In this document: positions 9,211-18,113 of the stretch, piece by piece
Position numbering within the stretch: position 1 is the stretch's first letter
How the letters are laid out: each line of letters begins with the position of its first letter
Origin: CAYSCW01 sp964429795
Lineage (GTDB): Bacteria > Acidobacteriota > Aminicenantia > Aminicenantales > Aminicenantaceae
Length of the DNA: 64,000 bases
Direction: 5' to 3'
Assembly: GCA_964429795.1 (NCBI GenBank)
Contig: CAYSCW010000014.1
Coordinates: 9,908 to 73,907 of the forward strand
Translations under genes and position numbers: made by a program
Notes under the pieces: model-generated
Database searches by the model: none
The model's input: only the letters and a program-made list of their open reading frames with translations
Told to the model about the DNA's origin: nothing

Positions 9211-9762
9211 ATGAGCGAAATCATTCCGAGGAGAATGTTCCTTACCAAAGGAAAAGGTCAACACAAAGAAAAATTAGCCAGTTTCGAGGATGCTCTAAGG
9301 GCAGCAGGAATTGCTCCTTTCAACCTGGTCAAAACCTCAAGTATCATCCCTCCCCGTTGCCGCCTCATCTCAAAGGATGTGGGATTGAAACTCCTCAAAC
9401 CTGGACAGATTGTCTTCCTGGTGATGAGCGAATGTGCCACCGATGAAGCCCACCGCCTGATCTCAGCCTCTGTGGGCCTGGCTATTCCCAACGATCCAAA
9501 TCGATATGGCTATCTCTCTGAACATCATGGCTATGGCCAAAACGAAAAAGAAGCCGGCCAGTATGCAGAAGACTTGGCTGCCTATATGCTGGCCACAACT
9601 CTAGGAGAGGAATTTGACGTCCGCCAGATCTGGAATGAAGAGAAAAATATTTACAAGATTTCAGATAAAATTATCGTCCGAACCCGAAACATCACTCAGA
9701 CTGCCAAAGGGAAGAAAGGACTGTGGACGACAGCAATAGCTGCTGCCATCTTCATTCCTTGA
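9211..9762 (+). CDS. pdaD: Pyruvoyl-dependent arginine decarboxylase
   Basis: Converts arginine to agmatine, the first step of one polyamine route, using a pyruvoyl group made by self-cleavage. The 183-residue length and the motif NLVKTSSIIPP match the PvlArgDC family; cleavage is expected between Ser43 and Ser44, turning Ser44 into the pyruvoyl group. The downstream block EHHGYGQNEKEAG with its Glu and the YAEDLAAYML helix are also typical. The start has AAGGAG 7 bases upstream. No agmatinase or agmatine deiminase is adjacent, so the rest of the pathway must lie elsewhere. Confidence 0.92.
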   Translation: MSEIIPRRMFLTKGKGQHKEKLASFEDALRAAGIAPFNLVKTSSIIPPRCRLISKDVGLKLLKPGQIVFLVMSECATDEAHRLISASVGLAIPNDPNRYGYLSEHHGYGQNEKEAGQYAEDLAAYMLATTLGEEFDVRQIWNEEKNIYKISDKIIVRTRNITQTAKGKKGLWTTAIAAAIFIP

Positions 9763-9784
9763 TGATTAACCTGGATTATTCAGG

Positions 9785-9836
9785 AAATCAGGGGACACGT
9801 TTCCGACTTCAGAAAATCGGCACATGTCCTCGATTT
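9785..9836. terminator. Long imperfect hairpin between convergent genes
   Basis: AAATCAGGGGACA at 9785-9797 pairs with TGTCCTCGATTT at 9825-9836, and an inner CCGA/TCGG pair closes a smaller loop. The motif GGGGACA...TGTCC is common in intergenic repeats of many bacteria. It sits between the convergent pdaD and surA-like genes, where it could end both transcripts, although neither side has a long T tract. Confidence 0.4.
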
Positions 9837-9837
9837 A

Positions 9838-10815
9838 CTAGTCAAATCCCAAGGGATTGGAATTAAGAATCTTTATGTAGCTTTTTTCCTTGAGTTCTTT
9901 TATAAAATCCTCAAGCCTTTTTCGTCTTTTTTCATTAAACAGCTTTTTATCGATTTCCTGCCGGGCTTCATCGAAAGACTTGAGGCGCTCTTCTTTCTTA
10001 TCCTCTAACTTGAGCAGATACCACCCGTCCTTGGACATAATCCAGGAAGTTGTCTCCCCGACTTTCAATTTCTCCACAGCCTGCTCCAAATTTTTCTCTA
10101 ATTCTCCTTTTTTGAAAGTGCCTAGATCACCTTGGTTTTCCATCGCCGGTCCCTCTGAATATGTACCAGCCAGATTAGCAAAATCCTCTCCAGCAGTAAT
10201 CTTTGATTCGATTTCCTGCTTCAAATCTTCGACTTCACTGCTGGTCTTTTCGGCCGAGGAAATGTAAATCGCCCGCAGACTGAACTCTGCAGGTTCTGTA
10301 AACTCATCAGGATGCAGCTTGTAATAATTCACGATTTCTGAATCATCTAGGACAATACTCCTATCCACCTCGGTCACGATAACGCCCTGCTTCATGATAC
10401 TCTCTCTCATCTGCTGCTTCCACGCCTCAGGGTCTATTCCTTGCTGACGCATGACCCGCCATAATTCCTCATCGGAGTTCAGGTTATTCTCCTCCTTTAT
10501 GTTTTCTATGGCCAGCTTCAACTGTTCATCAACGTTTATCCCCCTCTTCTTTGCTTCCTGCAGGAGTAGAAGCTCGGTTATCATCGTATCCAAAAGCTCT
10601 TTTCTGACCCGTCTATACTGCTCTTGAAATTCCTCTCCCTGAAATTGCGCTCTCATCATCTGATAAAGAGCATCATGCTGATTCTTGTACTGAGAGAGGG
10701 TGATGATATCATCATTGACGATGGCCACGATAGACTCGACAACTTCCTCTGCCCAAAAGAAGGATGAAGCAGCCAAGATAAGAAACAAGACAAAAAAATA
10801 TTTATGTTCTTTCAT
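9838..10815 (-). CDS. Periplasmic SurA-like peptidyl-prolyl isomerase/chaperone
   Basis: A 325-residue exported protein: signal peptide at residues 1-22, then a SurA_N domain (VVESIVAIVNDDIITLSQY) and one parvulin rotamase domain from about 170 to 270 (YSEGPAMENQGDLGTFKKGEL, then KVGETTSWI). SurA escorts unfolded outer-membrane proteins to the assembly machine. E. coli SurA has two parvulin domains; this has one, as in many other phyla. It overlaps the upstream lipoprotein gene by 4 bases (ATGA), so the pair is translationally coupled and follows mfd in one operon. Confidence 0.85.
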   Translation of the reverse strand: MKEHKYFFVLFLILAASSFFWAEEVVESIVAIVNDDIITLSQYKNQHDALYQMMRAQFQGEEFQEQYRRVRKELLDTMITELLLLQEAKKRGINVDEQLKLAIENIKEENNLNSDEELWRVMRQQGIDPEAWKQQMRESIMKQGVIVTEVDRSIVLDDSEIVNYYKLHPDEFTEPAEFSLRAIYISSAEKTSSEVEDLKQEIESKITAGEDFANLAGTYSEGPAMENQGDLGTFKKGELEKNLEQAVEKLKVGETTSWIMSKDGWYLLKLEDKKEERLKSFDEARQEIDKKLFNEKRRKRLEDFIKELKEKSYIKILNSNPLGFD

Positions 10816-11792
10816 GGGCTATTCCTTTGATAAGGGAAGGTTAGATTTTGAGGATAGAAACTCCACACTACGCTGTTTTTTAAATCCTCCACATGCTGAG
10901 AGATAAACGCTTTGATCTTTTGATCTAAGATTTTCACTTTTATGGAATGAGATGCTTCTTCAAGGGAAATCAACTCGGGCTGGTAGCGTTTATCCAGTCT
11001 GAAGATATGATAGCCATAAGCGGACTCCACAACTTGACTCAATTCTCCTTCTTTCAATGAAAAAATTACCTTTTCCATTTCATAAGGAAGCTCTCCCATC
11101 TCAAAAAGCCCCATCATTCCACCTTTATCGGCTTCAATTCCTACGGATTCCTTCTCGGCGATCTCTCGAAATTCCTCGTCAGAGGCGCCTTTCAGCTTCT
11201 CCAGCAACTCGATGGCTTTCTCCTCTGTCTTGAGCAATACCTGACTGACCTCGACTCTTTCAGGCTTTAAGAATTCTTCTTTGTGAAGCTCATAATACTC
11301 CTTGATCTCTCCATCTTCGACATCCAGGTCTTTCACCAGCTCAAAGGTGTATTTCTCTATGAGCAACCTGTCAAAAAGATTCTTGTATTCGGCCTCGTCA
11401 ATCGGCCCCTTTTGTACTCCACTCCACGACTCTCCCCTCAGTTTTGCCAGGTATCCTTTCTTTTCTTCCCAAGTCAAGGAAAGATTTTGGTCCTTTGCTG
11501 CCTGGAGAAAAATCCTTTCTTCGATGAAATTATCCATAAGCCTGCTGAGAGAGGCGGGCGATAAAGCATGCAGCTGGTTTTCTGTCATCTCGTGGACATA
11601 GCTTTCAAAATCGGAGTTATAATAGGATGAATCCTTGACTTTCAGGATAACGCTGTTCTGCTCCTTCAGGACTTCCACCTCAGATGCCTGTGATTTCTGC
11701 CTGGCATTCTCACTCTGACAACTCCAAAGAAATAAAAAAAGGAACAAGGGGAAAAACATCATTCCTTTTATTTTGAGTCTAAAACCGCTCAT
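10812..11792 (-). CDS. PrsA/PpiC-type foldase lipoprotein
   Basis: Parvulin-type peptidyl-prolyl isomerase anchored as a lipoprotein. I use the ATG at 11792 (326 residues); an in-frame TTG 15 bases earlier is less likely. The signal has a basic start (GFRLKIK), a hydrophobic core and lipobox LWSC. A SurA_N-like helical domain precedes the rotamase domain (VEVSQVLLKTEEKA ... ESVGIEADKGGMMGLFEMGELP). It shares a 4-base overlap with the next surA-like gene and starts about 25 bases after mfd. The two foldases probably act on secreted or outer-membrane clients together; their link with mfd is genomic rather than functional. Confidence 0.85.
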   Translation of the reverse strand: MSGFRLKIKGMMFFPLFLFLFLWSCQSENARQKSQASEVEVLKEQNSVILKVKDSSYYNSDFESYVHEMTENQLHALSPASLSRLMDNFIEERIFLQAAKDQNLSLTWEEKKGYLAKLRGESWSGVQKGPIDEAEYKNLFDRLLIEKYTFELVKDLDVEDGEIKEYYELHKEEFLKPERVEVSQVLLKTEEKAIELLEKLKGASDEEFREIAEKESVGIEADKGGMMGLFEMGELPYEMEKVIFSLKEGELSQVVESAYGYHIFRLDKRYQPELISLEEASHSIKVKILDQKIKAFISQHVEDLKNSVVWSFYPQNLTFPYQRNSP

Positions 11793-11816
11793 CTTTTTTA
11801 ATTTCAATTCATTATA

Positions 11817-14800
11817 TTACATTAAAGATAACTCCTTCAAGATGGATATGGTTTCATCCATAATCTGCGCTTCTCCTCCACCAGAAAAAGAAAAACTCAT
11901 AACTCCCTGAGGGGTGATGGAACCGGAGTGCTTTTCAAGAAACTCTTGAAGACGAGTCAGATCAGCCGAATGACGAGGATAAAATTTAAACACGATTTTA
12001 TTACTGACTCGGTCGATAGATTGGATTTTGTTCTTTTGAGCCAAAAATTTTATCTCTCCGTAACGAAGAAGATTCTCCATGCTTCTGGGGGGAGGTCCAA
12101 ACCTGTCTATGATTTCCTCCTTGATTTTTTGGATCTCATCCAAATCCTCTACAGAGGAGACTCTCTTGTAAAGATTCAACCTCAAATTAATTTGAGGGAG
12201 ATATTCTTCAGGGATGCGAATATCCACTTTCAGATTGATCTCGGATTTTCGTTCTTCGACCTTCTCTCCCTTCATTTCTTTTATGGTTTGGTCCAAGAGA
12301 TACATATAGTAGTCAAAGCCCACAGCTTCCATGTAGCCATGCTGCTTGGAGCCCAAAAAGCTTCCCGCTCCTCTTATTTCTAGATCTTTTGCCGCCAGAC
12401 GAAAACCCGAACCCAGCTTGCTGAACTCCTGCAGAGCCTTCAGACGCTCCTTGGCCAATGGGGCAAGCTCCATAAAAGGCGGAACCAGGAAATAGGCAAC
12501 GGCCTGACGGGAGGATCGCCCCACTCTTCCCCGCAGTTGATAGAGTTGAGCCAAACCAAAACGATGAGCCTGGTCTACGATGAGAGTGTTGACCAGAGGA
12601 ATATCTATTCCGTTTTCGATGATGGTGGTGGACACCAGAACATTGTATTTCTGGTTGATAAAATCGACCATCCTTTTCTCCAGTATCGCGCCCGACATCT
12701 GGCCGTGGATAACTGCCAACTTAGCCTGGGGAACCAGCCTCTCAATTCTGGAGGAGACCTGCTCGATATTATCAATACGGTTGTGGATGTAATACACCTG
12801 GCCTTTACGGGCCAGTTCCATCTTTATGGAAGAGGCGATGAGCTTCGGACTGGAGGGAGCCACTACGGTATGGATGGCCAACCTGTCCTTAGGTGGAGTC
12901 TCTATAAGGCTCATGTCTCTGAGACCAGTCAACGACAGATTCAGAGTCCTTGGTATAGGCGTCGCGCTGAGAGTTAAAACATCGATATTGGTTCTCATCT
13001 GCTTGATCTTTTCTTTGTGCTTCACCCCAAATCTTTGCTCCTCATCCACGACCAGAATACCCAAATCACGAAACTTCACGTCCTTGGAGAGGAGCCGATG
13101 AGTACCGATAATGATATCGACCAGCCCCATCTTCAAATCTTCAACTATCCTCTTCTGCTGGGATTTAGTCTGCAGCCGGCTGAGAGCTTCTATGCGAACA
13201 GGGAAGAGGACCATCCTGGTCCGGAAGGTGTTCAAGTGTTGATTGACCAACACAGTGGTCGGGCAGAGAACAGCCACCTGCTTTCCATCCATTACAGCCT
13301 TAAAGGCCGCTCTCATAGCCACTTCTGTTTTTCCATAACCCACATCTCCAACAAGAAGCCGGTCCATGGAAAAGTCTGACTCCATGTCTTTCATGATTTC
13401 TTTGACAGAGCGCAACTGGTCCTCTGTCTCTTCGTATTCAAATGTCCTTTCAAGCTCCTCTTGCCATTCCCCTTGAGGGCTGAATCTGAAGCCTTTGACC
13501 GCCTTTCTCTGAGCATAGAGATGGAGAAGCTCTTTAGCCATGTCCTGGATAGCCTTCTTGGTTCTGTCTTTGGTCCTCTCCCAAGAAGGAGTACCCAACT
13601 TGTTTAAGAGGGGATAGCTCGAACCCACCTTGGAGAATTTCTGGACAAGGTTAAGATCCTCCACTGGCACAAAGAGTTTATCGTCATCTTTGTACAGTAA
13701 TTCGATGCATTCCCGGTTCTTCTCATCCACCTTAATCTTGACCAAGCCTTTAAAGATACCGATCCCATAATCTGTATGGACAACATAATCTCCTGTCTCC
13801 AAATCCTGAAAATGAGAGAGGAAGGGCCTGACTGGCCGACGCGAGACCAGAATCCTTTCCTCGGTGAAAATATCTTTCTCAGCGAAAAAAATGATTTTTT
13901 CTTTGGGATAGCTGAATCCATGCTCAAGCTCACCCACAAGAAGCATCACGGCTTCCTCCCGATAAGGGCTGAAGGGGGAAGCGGATTCAAGATAAGGAAT
14001 CTGGTGCTGGGAGAGAAGGGTCCCCAATTTCTGGCGGACGCCTTCACCAGTAAAATATATGAAGCATCTCTCACCTTCTTCCTGTAATTCCTGCATATAG
14101 CGAAGAAAGAAAGGAATCTTGTTTTTAAACCTTGGTACAGATTGGAAGGAGAAAGAAAACACAGATCTTTCTTTGGAGGAGCTCAATTCCTTCCAGAAGA
14201 TGGCCTCTTTTTTGATTCTTTCCCAAAGATAAGGAGGATACATCTCTTCTGGAGAAAGTTGAAATCTTCTCTCTCTCCTTAACGCCTGATATTGTTCTTT
14301 TAAATCTTCTGTGGCTTCTTTCCATTCTTTCTCCACTTCATCCGAATCATCGATCATAAACAGGTAATCTTTGAGATATTCATCAAAAGAGACAAAATGA
14401 TCCTTGTGAAGAAGACTCAGAAAAGAGAATGTAGGTGGAAAATCTCTCTGTCTTGCCCGATCGATTTTTTCCTCTACCTCGCTTCTCAAGGAGTAATCGG
14501 CCTTTTTCTGGGCTAACTCCGCCCACTCATCCACAAATTGCGAAGATGCGGGAAATTCAACAAGCGACGGCAAAATGAACCGCTCCACTTTTCTCACAGA
14601 TTTCTGGATGGAGGGATTAAACTGCCGTAAGGAGATGATTTCATCTCCACTAAACTCGACTCGAAAGGGAAAAGGCTCCCAAGGAGAAAAAACATCCACA
14701 ATCCCTCCTCTCCAGGCATATTCCCCAGCAGAATTCACCAAATCCTCCCGGGTGTAACCATACTCGTCTATGATTCTTAGAAGGCGGTCACGCTCGATGC

Positions 14801-15245
14801 TATCCCCCATTCCAAGTTCCCTAAAAAAGCATTCCAGATTCTGGATGCGGGGAAAGGGCTTAAGTAGTCCAAAGAGATTGGTAACCACCAAGGAGGGGGA
14901 GCGATGAAGGAGATCATTGAAAAAAGACATTCTTGAAGATATGGAATCGAGAGAAGGTGTAATCTCATGGTAGGGATTTCCTGAAAGGGCTGGGAGAGAT
15001 CGGATTTTTATATCCGAGGAAAATTGGGATAAGAAAAACCGAGTCTGCTCTTCTAAAGAAGAAAGAGGTGAGGAAAGGGAACGGATCAAGACGAGTCTTT
15101 TCCCCGACTCAATGGCCAACACAGCCAGAAAATAGGGCTTGGCTGACTCGGTGAGGCCGGTGACTCTTAATCCTTTTTTGCCTTGTTTTACAGCCTGGAG
15201 AAACCTTTTGAATTCATCGGTCTCTTTCAGAAAATCCAAACTCAT
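11817..15245 (-). CDS. mfd: Transcription-repair coupling factor Mfd
   Basis: Mfd removes RNA polymerase stalled at DNA damage and recruits UvrA. The 1142-residue length is normal. The order is UvrB-homology region (about 1-330), RNA-polymerase interaction domain with the YVVHTDYGIGIFKGL block (about 470-540), then the RecG-like translocase: Walker A GDVGYGKTEVA, DEEQRFGV, SATPIPRTL and the late motif QLRGRVGRS. The TRG segment and the C-terminal regulatory domain (about 1000-1142) follow. A TATAAT lies only 9 bases before the ATG on the minus strand (15255-15260), leaving almost no room for a leader. It heads an operon with two foldases. Confidence 0.97.
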   Translation of the reverse strand: MSLDFLKETDEFKRFLQAVKQGKKGLRVTGLTESAKPYFLAVLAIESGKRLVLIRSLSSPLSSLEEQTRFFLSQFSSDIKIRSLPALSGNPYHEITPSLDSISSRMSFFNDLLHRSPSLVVTNLFGLLKPFPRIQNLECFFRELGMGDSIERDRLLRIIDEYGYTREDLVNSAGEYAWRGGIVDVFSPWEPFPFRVEFSGDEIISLRQFNPSIQKSVRKVERFILPSLVEFPASSQFVDEWAELAQKKADYSLRSEVEEKIDRARQRDFPPTFSFLSLLHKDHFVSFDEYLKDYLFMIDDSDEVEKEWKEATEDLKEQYQALRRERRFQLSPEEMYPPYLWERIKKEAIFWKELSSSKERSVFSFSFQSVPRFKNKIPFFLRYMQELQEEGERCFIYFTGEGVRQKLGTLLSQHQIPYLESASPFSPYREEAVMLLVGELEHGFSYPKEKIIFFAEKDIFTEERILVSRRPVRPFLSHFQDLETGDYVVHTDYGIGIFKGLVKIKVDEKNRECIELLYKDDDKLFVPVEDLNLVQKFSKVGSSYPLLNKLGTPSWERTKDRTKKAIQDMAKELLHLYAQRKAVKGFRFSPQGEWQEELERTFEYEETEDQLRSVKEIMKDMESDFSMDRLLVGDVGYGKTEVAMRAAFKAVMDGKQVAVLCPTTVLVNQHLNTFRTRMVLFPVRIEALSRLQTKSQQKRIVEDLKMGLVDIIIGTHRLLSKDVKFRDLGILVVDEEQRFGVKHKEKIKQMRTNIDVLTLSATPIPRTLNLSLTGLRDMSLIETPPKDRLAIHTVVAPSSPKLIASSIKMELARKGQVYYIHNRIDNIEQVSSRIERLVPQAKLAVIHGQMSGAILEKRMVDFINQKYNVLVSTTIIENGIDIPLVNTLIVDQAHRFGLAQLYQLRGRVGRSSRQAVAYFLVPPFMELAPLAKERLKALQEFSKLGSGFRLAAKDLEIRGAGSFLGSKQHGYMEAVGFDYYMYLLDQTIKEMKGEKVEERKSEINLKVDIRIPEEYLPQINLRLNLYKRVSSVEDLDEIQKIKEEIIDRFGPPPRSMENLLRYGEIKFLAQKNKIQSIDRVSNKIVFKFYPRHSADLTRLQEFLEKHSGSITPQGVMSFSFSGGGEAQIMDETISILKELSLM

Positions 15246-15341
15246 CGTTTTCCTATTATACGCCCGGTGTGTTTATGCCATCTAATCTTTGGGTAAAGAG
15301 GACAGTGGAAGAAAAATTTTTTAAATTTATAGAGACAGAGG

Positions 15342-15623
15342 CTATTCAGTGAATGAAATTGCCCATTTTCCTGTAGCATAGACGGTGATCCTGACCGTCT
15401 GTCCTTCCAACCGACATTTGAAATCCTCGTATGTCTTTGCAGATTTCCTGTCATAACCTCTCTTGCGCCAGAGAATCTCTTCAATCTGAAACTCCTTCCC
15501 GCCGATACGAATTGAACGAGGGGTTTCACTACCTTTGTATCCTGAATAAAAACGTAACTCAAAACCTGATCGTTCTCCATTTTTACTGGCTTCTATTAAA
15601 TCCTTCATTCTCTGTGATTTCAT
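15342..15623 (-). CDS. Small conserved-looking protein of unknown function
   Basis: A 93-residue soluble protein, basic, with strand-rich sequence (RSIRIGGKEFQIEEILWRKRG, then CRLEGQTVRITVY and the terminal WAISFTE). I do not recognise the family. Two starts are possible: 15623, or Met6 at 15608, which has CAGGA about 12 bases upstream. It lies 96 bases upstream of mfd on the same strand and 350 bases from a divergent hydrolase gene, so it could be the first gene of the mfd transcript. Its codon usage and reading-frame length look genuine, but there is no functional clue. Confidence 0.5.
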   Translation of the reverse strand: MKSQRMKDLIEASKNGERSGFELRFYSGYKGSETPRSIRIGGKEFQIEEILWRKRGYDRKSAKTYEDFKCRLEGQTVRITVYATGKWAISFTE

Positions 15624-15680
15624 CCTGAACTAAATTTTACAGGATTCTCTTTTTTATTACCACATAAAGGGAATCAAGGA

Positions 15681-15862
15681 TAGCATCCCCAATCCCATGA
15701 TGAGTGAAGATATTTCATCCAGTCAGGTAGTGAGGTGGCGGTTCCTGTCCGTCCGAAGCCCATGGTGGAGGGATGGAGGGTCTTGGCGAGGATGGGAGGG
15801 GAATCGGCGCTGTGACTGATTATATTCCTCATCATTAGCTATGACGGAAATAGAGTTGCTCC
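15681..15862 (+). repeat. Dispersed hairpin repeat, copy B
   Basis: Complete unit. The left end AGCATCCCC...ATGATGAG and right end AGCTATGACGGAAATAGAG mark the termini. The hairpin arms are 15740-15754 and 15790-15804 with several G-U pairs, closing a 35-base loop (15755-15789) that matches the loop of copy E2 at 31 of 35 positions. The right flank (15805-15852) recurs at 59781-59828 with 42 of 48 identical bases. Confidence 0.8.
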
Positions 15863-15891
15863 TGAAATCCGGCGAAGAACGGGCAAATTTC

Positions 15892-15920
15892 TTGCTAAAA
15901 TGGCAGATGGAAATTATAAT
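15892..15920 (+). promoter_or_regulatory. Promoter of the C26 hydrolase gene
   Basis: TTGCTA at 15892-15897, a 17-base spacer and a perfect TATAAT at 15915-15920. The transcript would start near 15927, giving a 40-base leader with GGAG 9 bases before the ATG at 15967. The promoter begins 30 bases after the end of repeat copy B. Confidence 0.55.
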
Positions 15921-15966
15921 CTCTCTTGGATTTTAAGATACCCTGTTTGCCAATGGAGAACAAAAA

Positions 15967-17118
15967 ATGAAAATTGCATTCAAGAAATCATCGATCATCA
16001 TTATATCCATCTGTCTTTTACCTTTCATCCTCTTTTCTCAGCACTCAGAAAGATATTTTGATACGGCTCCCTCTTCCTCAGAAGAGGTAATACTCACCGT
16101 GCTTTTTCCTGCTCCAGAGATGATCCGATGCCTCATGGAGCTCAGAAATCAGGGCTTTATCGCTGTAAAAAAATTGATAGTGGTGGGAGTCTATCACCAA
16201 AAAGAATTGACCGATTATGAGAAATCCTTCGAATTTGTTAAAGACAAAAAGCTGGGATGGTTCAAATTCCATAAGATCTCAGTAGAAATGAGCAGAGATG
16301 TTCTCTTTCAGAAAAACTCCTTGACCTCTGAGTTCGAAGAAATCTTTAATAAATCCGACGGAATCATCTTCTTCGGTGGTGCAGACATCCCTCCCGGGCT
16401 CTATCATCAGAAGACAAATCTTCTGACTCATATCCAAACCCCTTACCGTCACTTTCTGGAACTATCTCTGGCTTTTCATCTTCTGGGGGGCTTTCAGGAC
16501 GACAACTTCAAGGCTTTCCTTGAATCCAGGCCGGAGTTTCCAGTACTGGGGCTCTGTCTTGGCTGCCAGAGCCTGAATGTGGGCACAGGAGGCACTCTCA
16601 TCCAAGATATCCCTACTGATATTTATAACATAAAATTTGTGGAAGATTGGATTGGCCTTCCCCAAGAGAACTGGCATACCAACCCCTTCGCCCGCCTCTA
16701 TCCAGAAAAAGTTATCCGTCAAAATCTTTCCTCCATCAATATGCATCCTATCAAGCTGGATGATAAGTCAAAGTTTGTTAAGGAGTTCGGTTTTAAAGCG
16801 GAAGATTTACCGTACGTGTTAAGTGCTCACCACCAGATGGCCGATAAATTGGGAAAAGGGATGAATATCGCAGCCACCTCATTGGATGGAAAAGTGGTGG
16901 AGGCGATTGAGCATCAAAAATACTCCAACGTTCTGGGAGTACAATTTCATCCAGAATCTTACAGCCTCTGGGACAAAACACTAAAACTGAGGATGAAACC
17001 GGACGATGAAGAAGCCAGCTTGCTTTCCATCCTGAAGAAGAATCCACCCAGCTATGACTTCCATAAGAAGATTTGGAGATGGTTTTCCGAAAAGTTGGAA
17101 GCCTCCCATAAAAGATGA
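15967..17118 (+). CDS. Exported class I glutamine-amidotransferase-like hydrolase (peptidase C26)
   Basis: A 383-residue protein with an N-terminal signal or anchor (about residues 8-24, ILFS). The catalytic core resembles gamma-glutamyl hydrolases and PuuD: nucleophile elbow GLCLGCQSLN (about residue 200), LSAHHQMADK, and the His-Glu pair in GVQFHPES. C26 enzymes cleave gamma-glutamyl bonds such as those in gamma-glutamyl-GABA or folylpolyglutamate. Export is unusual for PuuD but occurs in folate hydrolases. A long insertion between strand regions (residues 90-190) is not typical of PuuD. The substrate cannot be told from sequence; a gamma-glutamyl peptide in the periplasm is a reasonable guess. 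Confidence 0.75.
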   Translation: MKIAFKKSSIIIISICLLPFILFSQHSERYFDTAPSSSEEVILTVLFPAPEMIRCLMELRNQGFIAVKKLIVVGVYHQKELTDYEKSFEFVKDKKLGWFKFHKISVEMSRDVLFQKNSLTSEFEEIFNKSDGIIFFGGADIPPGLYHQKTNLLTHIQTPYRHFLELSLAFHLLGGFQDDNFKAFLESRPEFPVLGLCLGCQSLNVGTGGTLIQDIPTDIYNIKFVEDWIGLPQENWHTNPFARLYPEKVIRQNLSSINMHPIKLDDKSKFVKEFGFKAEDLPYVLSAHHQMADKLGKGMNIAATSLDGKVVEAIEHQKYSNVLGVQFHPESYSLWDKTLKLRMKPDDEEASLLSILKKNPPSYDFHKKIWRWFSEKLEASHKR

Positions 17119-17170
17119 ACCCTCACGGGGAAGGAGATGCTCATACGCTGCAGGAAGCCTCTCTTTTTTT

Positions 17171-17350
17171 ATGATGAATGAAGATATTTCATCCAGTTAG
17201 GTAGTGAGGTGGCGGTTCCCGTCCATCCGAAGCCCATAGTGGCGGGTGGGAGGGTCTTGGCGAGGATGGACAGGAACCGATGCTCCTCGGGCTGACGAAT
17301 CAGCTTACCTGACTGCTGTTGAAACTGTCACGGAAATAAGGATGGTTGCT
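17171..17350 (+). repeat. Dispersed hairpin repeat, copy C
   Basis: Arms at 17214-17228 and 17264-17278 pair at 14 of 15 positions around a 35-base loop (17229-17263). The right end is GTCACGGAAATAAGGATGG; the left end is less clear. The loop matches copy E2 at 33 of 35 bases. The region 17281-17335 between hairpin and right end is shared with a fragment at 29538-29612. Confidence 0.8.
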
Positions 17351-17364
17351 CTCATGAAAAAAAT

Positions 17365-17393
17365 TTGACTATTCTCTATGAATTCTATATAAT
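17365..17393 (+). promoter_or_regulatory. Strong promoter for a tiny transcript
   Basis: TTGACT at 17365-17370, a 17-base spacer and a perfect TATAAT at 17388-17393. This is among the best promoters in the window, yet the only plausible product before the terminator at 17521-17560 is a transcript of about 160 bases with a 16-residue ORF. Confidence 0.65.
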
Positions 17394-17426
17394 TGATATT
17401 GTATATAAATTTTAGGGAGCAAATAG

Positions 17427-17477
17427 ATGAAGAAATTCATGGTGCCAAGAATCGCCCATTGTGCCGAAGGATGTTAG
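17427..17477 (+). CDS. Possible 16-residue cysteine-containing peptide
   Basis: Reads MKKFMVPRIAHCAEGC then TAG. The support is context rather than homology: a consensus promoter at 17365-17393, an AGGGAG ribosome binding site 8 bases before the ATG, and an intrinsic terminator at 17521-17560. A small hairpin (GGATGT/ACATCC, 17469-17486) covers the stop codon. The peptide has a basic N-terminus and His-Cys-x3-Cys at the end. It could be a secreted or modified peptide, a leader peptide, or an accidental ORF in a small regulatory RNA. I do not recognise it, and no modification enzyme is adjacent; the nearest plus-strand gene downstream is 12 kb away. Confidence 0.4.
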   Translation: MKKFMVPRIAHCAEGC

Positions 17478-17520
17478 CCGACATCCTGAACACGATGTGA
17501 AACTGCTCTTTCATCTCAGT

Positions 17521-17560
17521 AAAAAAGCTCGCTGTTCAAAATCCTGATCAGCGAGCTTTT
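17521..17560. terminator. Bidirectional intrinsic terminator
   Basis: AAAGCTCGCTG (17524-17534) and CAGCGAGCTTT (17549-17559) form a perfect 11-bp stem. On the minus strand it is followed by a run of six T and overlaps the stop codon of the heptose adenylyltransferase gene; on the plus strand it is followed by TTTTATTTT and would end the small transcript from 17365. Confidence 0.85.
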
Positions 17561-18030
17561 ATTTTAAGAATCCTTTCGATAATTCTTGTACTCGAATATC
17601 TCTTAAAATAAGGAATGATCACCACCTCCCCTCTTCCCTCTTCCACTTCTTTCCTGCCTACTACTTCCTCTACCCTCCAATCTCCTCCTTTTACCAACAC
17701 ATCAGGAAGAAGCGAAGCGATGACCTTCTGGGGAGTCTCTTCTGAAAAAGAAACGAGATAATCTATCTCCCCCAAAGCTTCCAAGATCTCCAGCCTTTCT
17801 TCCAAAGGGATTATGGGACGGGAAGGGCCTTTGATTTTCCTGATGGAGGAATCGTCGTTTACAGCCACAATCAGAACATCTCCTCGCTTCTTGGCCTCCC
17901 TGAAAAGGTGAATGTGTCCGTTGTGCAGAATGTCGAAGCAGCCATTGGTGAGGACAACCTTCCTGCGCTCTTTTCGGAGTCTTTTGCGGATTTTGACCAA
18001 GTCATTTAAACTTCGAATCTTTCTTTTCAT
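17548..18030 (-). CDS. rfaE2: D-glycero-beta-D-manno-heptose 1-phosphate adenylyltransferase
   Basis: Transfers AMP from ATP to heptose 1-phosphate, making the ADP-heptose used for LPS inner core. The 160-residue protein corresponds to the C-terminal nucleotidyltransferase half of E. coli HldE: NGCFDILHNGHIHLF (HxGH motif) near residue 30 and the late YSSTRIIERI. The kinase half is absent, so it must be a separate protein encoded elsewhere, as is common outside Enterobacteria. Two GT9/GT2 genes at 36-38 kb are likely consumers of the product. It ends the minus-strand operon at the terminator 17521-17560. Confidence 0.93.
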   Translation of the reverse strand: MKRKIRSLNDLVKIRKRLRKERRKVVLTNGCFDILHNGHIHLFREAKKRGDVLIVAVNDDSSIRKIKGPSRPIIPLEERLEILEALGEIDYLVSFSEETPQKVIASLLPDVLVKGGDWRVEEVVGRKEVEEGRGEVVIIPYFKRYSSTRIIERILKIKAR

Positions 18031-18113
18031 AGAAACAAGTCAGGTGACCGGCTCAGGTTGATTCTTTAACCTGCTCCGGCACTTTCCAGAATATTATATT
18101 CCTCAAAGTCTAA

